A DNA stretch of 45,715 bases from PGYR01 sp048267165 (GTDB lineage Bacteria; Bacteroidota; Ignavibacteria; Kapaibacteriales; UBA2268): assembly GCA_048267165.1 (NCBI GenBank), contig JBLWYD010000026.1:1-45715 (forward strand), given 5' to 3'. This document shows positions 44,097 to 45,715 of this stretch, in pieces. Positions within the stretch are counted from its first letter, which is position 1. Every line of letters begins with the position of its first letter. The translations under genes and the position numbers were made by a program. Under the pieces are notes generated by a model. It saw only the letters and a list, made by a program, of their open reading frames with translations, ran no database searches and was not told where the DNA came from.

Positions 44097-45143
44097 ATGA
44101 ATAATGAATCGCACCTTAATTCCATCAAAAATATACTTTTTGTATTTCTTTTTGTATTGGTTATGTATTTGTTAAAAGAACTTTCAGGTATTTTAGTTCC
44201 TTTGGCATTGGCTATTCTTATTGCTCTTATGTTCCAACCTTTAGTTGGTTTTCTTCAGAAGTTTAAAGCTCCGAAGTGGCTTATCTTTCCTACTGTTACA
44301 ATTATAACTCTTCTTGTTGTTTTTGCTATTTATTCAATTCTCAATGAAGCAATTCAATCTATTATAGAAAATCAAGATTTCCTTGTAGAAAAGTTAAACA
44401 TGAGAATCAAGAATGTGGTCGTTTGGATTAATACCAACTTTGGAACAGCTATTTCTACAGCTGATAAAAAGATTAATTTAGAATACCTTATTAACGAATA
44501 TGGTCTACCTGCAACACTACCAGGACTAGCCAATCTGCTTAGTTCATTGTCTGGCTCGTTCGTTATGTTTTTTCTTTATTATGTTGTCCTACTTATTGGG
44601 TTAGCAGATTATGATTTATACATTGCTCATGTTAAAGGTGATACTGATTCAACATTAATTGAGAATATGAGTAGAATACAAAGTTCAATTCTTTCCTATC
44701 TTATGATAAAGACACTAATCAGTTTATTCACAGGAATACTCGTTTACGTAACCTGTCTATTTTTTGATTTGAATTTTGCATTTTTCTTTGCATTTATAGC
44801 TTTCTTATTAAATTTTATCCCATCCATCGGCTCTATATTGGCTACTATACCACCAGTATTGATGGCTTTTATTCAGTATGACACATTTCAACCTGTGATA
44901 CTGTTATTAGTAATTTTATCTACTATACAAATGGTTATGGGGAACTTAGTTGAACCAATTATTACAGGTGATAGACTTAAACTAAATACGCTCACAGTTA
45001 TATTTGGTTTAGTTTTTTGGGGATATATATGGGGGCTTGCTGGTATGATTATTTCTATTCCATTATTAGTCCTACTAAAACTAATTTTCGAACACTTTCC
45101 TGATACCCAGATATTTGCTAGGATAATGGGTTCACCTGAGTAG
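44097..45143 (+). CDS. AI-2E family (PerM/YdiK-like) membrane transporter
   Basis: This 348-residue integral membrane protein belongs to the AI-2E exporter (TqsA/PerM/YdiK) family. An N-terminal helix pair (NILFVFLFVLVMYLLKELSGILVPLALAILIALMF) and a third helix come before a soluble segment of about 80 residues. The C-terminal bundle then shows FFLYYVVLLIGL, FAFFFAFIAFLLNFIPSIGSILATIPP (the conserved NFIP.IG motif) and VEPIITGDRLKLNTLTVIFGLVFWGYIWGLAGMIISIPL. Members export small molecules or act in Na+/H+ exchange, so the substrate is unknown. No luxS or signal-response gene is nearby. The 209-base spacer upstream holds no feature I can call. A weak hairpin terminator follows. Confidence 0.88.
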   Translation: MNNESHLNSIKNILFVFLFVLVMYLLKELSGILVPLALAILIALMFQPLVGFLQKFKAPKWLIFPTVTIITLLVVFAIYSILNEAIQSIIENQDFLVEKLNMRIKNVVVWINTNFGTAISTADKKINLEYLINEYGLPATLPGLANLLSSLSGSFVMFFLYYVVLLIGLADYDLYIAHVKGDTDSTLIENMSRIQSSILSYLMIKTLISLFTGILVYVTCLFFDLNFAFFFAFIAFLLNFIPSIGSILATIPPVLMAFIQYDTFQPVILLLVILSTIQMVMGNLVEPIITGDRLKLNTLTVIFGLVFWGYIWGLAGMIISIPLLVLLKLIFEHFPDTQIFARIMGSPE

Positions 45144-45162
45144 ATTTGTAACTTTTTTGTAT

Positions 45163-45189
45163 CTTGGTTGTTAATACAACTAAGTTTTA
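45163..45189 (+). terminator. Weak rho-independent terminator
   Basis: CTTGGTTGT (45163-45171) pairs with ACAACTAAG (45176-45184) with one G-U pair around a 4-base loop, then TTTTAT. The T-tract is short, so partial read-through into the gene at 45211 is likely. Confidence 0.5.
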
Positions 45190-45210
45190 TCACATTTTAC
45201 GGATTATTAT

Positions 45211-45715
45211 ATGAAGTTTTATTCTATACTTTTTTCTATTTCTATGTTTGTCTTTTACTCAAATTCGGCTTATTCACTTCAACAATTTCCCAATCAAATC
45301 CCTAATGGTCAAGTTAATAATTGCTCGAACTGTCATGTCAGTCCTTATGGTGGTGGACAAAGAACTCCTTTTGGAGAGACAGTTAAAGATAATTTGTCAA
45401 ATGGTAAGGTAAGATGGGATTTGATATTTAATATTGATTCAGATGGTGATGGTTTTACGAATGGGGAAGAGCTACAAGATGCAGATGGACAGTGGGCAGT
45501 TGGACAAAATCCTCCTGGAAACCCTTCTTTGGTAACCAGACCTGGTGACGCGACAAGTAAACCAACAGCTTCATCAATTGAAAATGAACTAGTTAATAAC
45601 AGTTCTCGTATTTATCCGATTCCCACAAATGGAACAGTTAATCTCACTTACTATTTATCAAATTATTTTGGAACGAGTAACTTAGAGCTATTTAGTTCTA
45701 ATGGTAATTTATTGA
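45211..45715 (+). CDS. Secreted CxxCH / temptin-like protein with start of a type IX sorting domain (partial, cut by window edge)
   Basis: The 168 codons in the window have no stop before the right edge. The product starts with a signal peptide (MKFYSILFSISMFVFYSNSAYS). Next is FPNQIPNGQVNNCSNCHVSP, with a c-type heme motif CSNCH (Cys38, Cys41, His42), then GGGQRTPFG and a calcium-loop segment DSDGDGFTNGEELQDADG followed by W and PG. The order NG..GG..FG..W..DSDGDG.TNGEEL is what I associate with temptin-like domains. From about residue 140 (SRIYPIPTNGTVNLTYYLSN...LELFSSNGNLL) the sequence looks like the first strands of a T9SS sorting domain. An exported heme- or calcium-binding surface protein is inferred. 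Whether heme is really attached cannot be told. Confidence 0.75.
   Translation, partial: MKFYSILFSISMFVFYSNSAYSLQQFPNQIPNGQVNNCSNCHVSPYGGGQRTPFGETVKDNLSNGKVRWDLIFNIDSDGDGFTNGEELQDADGQWAVGQNPPGNPSLVTRPGDATSKPTASSIENELVNNSSRIYPIPTNGTVNLTYYLSNYFGTSNLELFSSNGNLL

Overview
This is a low-GC chromosomal window with few spacers, and nearly all of it is coding. I place the organism in the Bacteroidota/Ignavibacteriota/Kapaibacteriota (FCB) assemblage. Three predicted secreted proteins end in, or begin to show, a type IX secretion (T9SS) C-terminal sorting domain, one large protein carries a gingipain-type C25 (PorU-like) catalytic domain, several outer-membrane beta-barrels are present, and upstream regions contain the Bacteroidota-type -7 box TAnnTTTG (best example: TTTG-N20-TAATTTTG in front of tRNA-Cys/efp). 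I saw no insertion sequence, phage gene, CRISPR array or rRNA. The genus cannot be fixed from sequence reading alone.

Layout. 1-5851 (+): a ClpB homologue cut off after its first AAA domain, then three genes joined by ATGA overlaps: an outer-membrane beta-barrel, an RsbW-like HATPase and a P-loop/coiled-coil membrane NTPase. This operon is the least familiar part of the window. 5848-8326 (-): gcvH, a SufS-like cysteine desulfurase and pdxH. 8428-8652 (+): a DUF6356 protein. 8717-14672 (-): mscS-type channel, dtd, rimM, trmD, tRNA-Cys, efp, accB, accC. 14758-24956 (+, with one minus-strand secreted protein): nuoC, hflX, mfd, tsaB, purB, lysC, lysA. 25038-32209: an unknown secreted protein behind a sigma-54-like promoter and a perfect hairpin, pcrA, a T9SS-tailed helical protein, a PASTA protein, an NrnA-type DHH phosphoesterase and lysine 6-transaminase. 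32561-45715: a four-helix membrane protein whose last two helices resemble the T9SS motor protein GldL/PorL, an 1834-residue C25 peptidase, a TonB-receptor-like barrel joined to gyrA, an AI-2E-family permease, and a partial secreted CxxCH/temptin-like protein running off the right edge.

How the genes fit together. Housekeeping dominates: translation fidelity (dtd, rimM, trmD, efp, tsaB, tRNA-Cys, hflX), fatty-acid initiation (accBC), lysine and purine synthesis, and DNA repair/topology (mfd, pcrA, gyrA). Surface biology runs through it, with T9SS cargo, a likely sortase/protease, a possible motor component and barrels. The most promising new biology is (i) the barrel-HATPase-NTPase operon, (ii) the GldL-like protein next to the C25 peptidase, and (iii) the sigma-54-like/hairpin leader at 24981-25030. 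Five of the six convergent gene pairs interlock through their stop codons, leaving no room for intergenic terminators.
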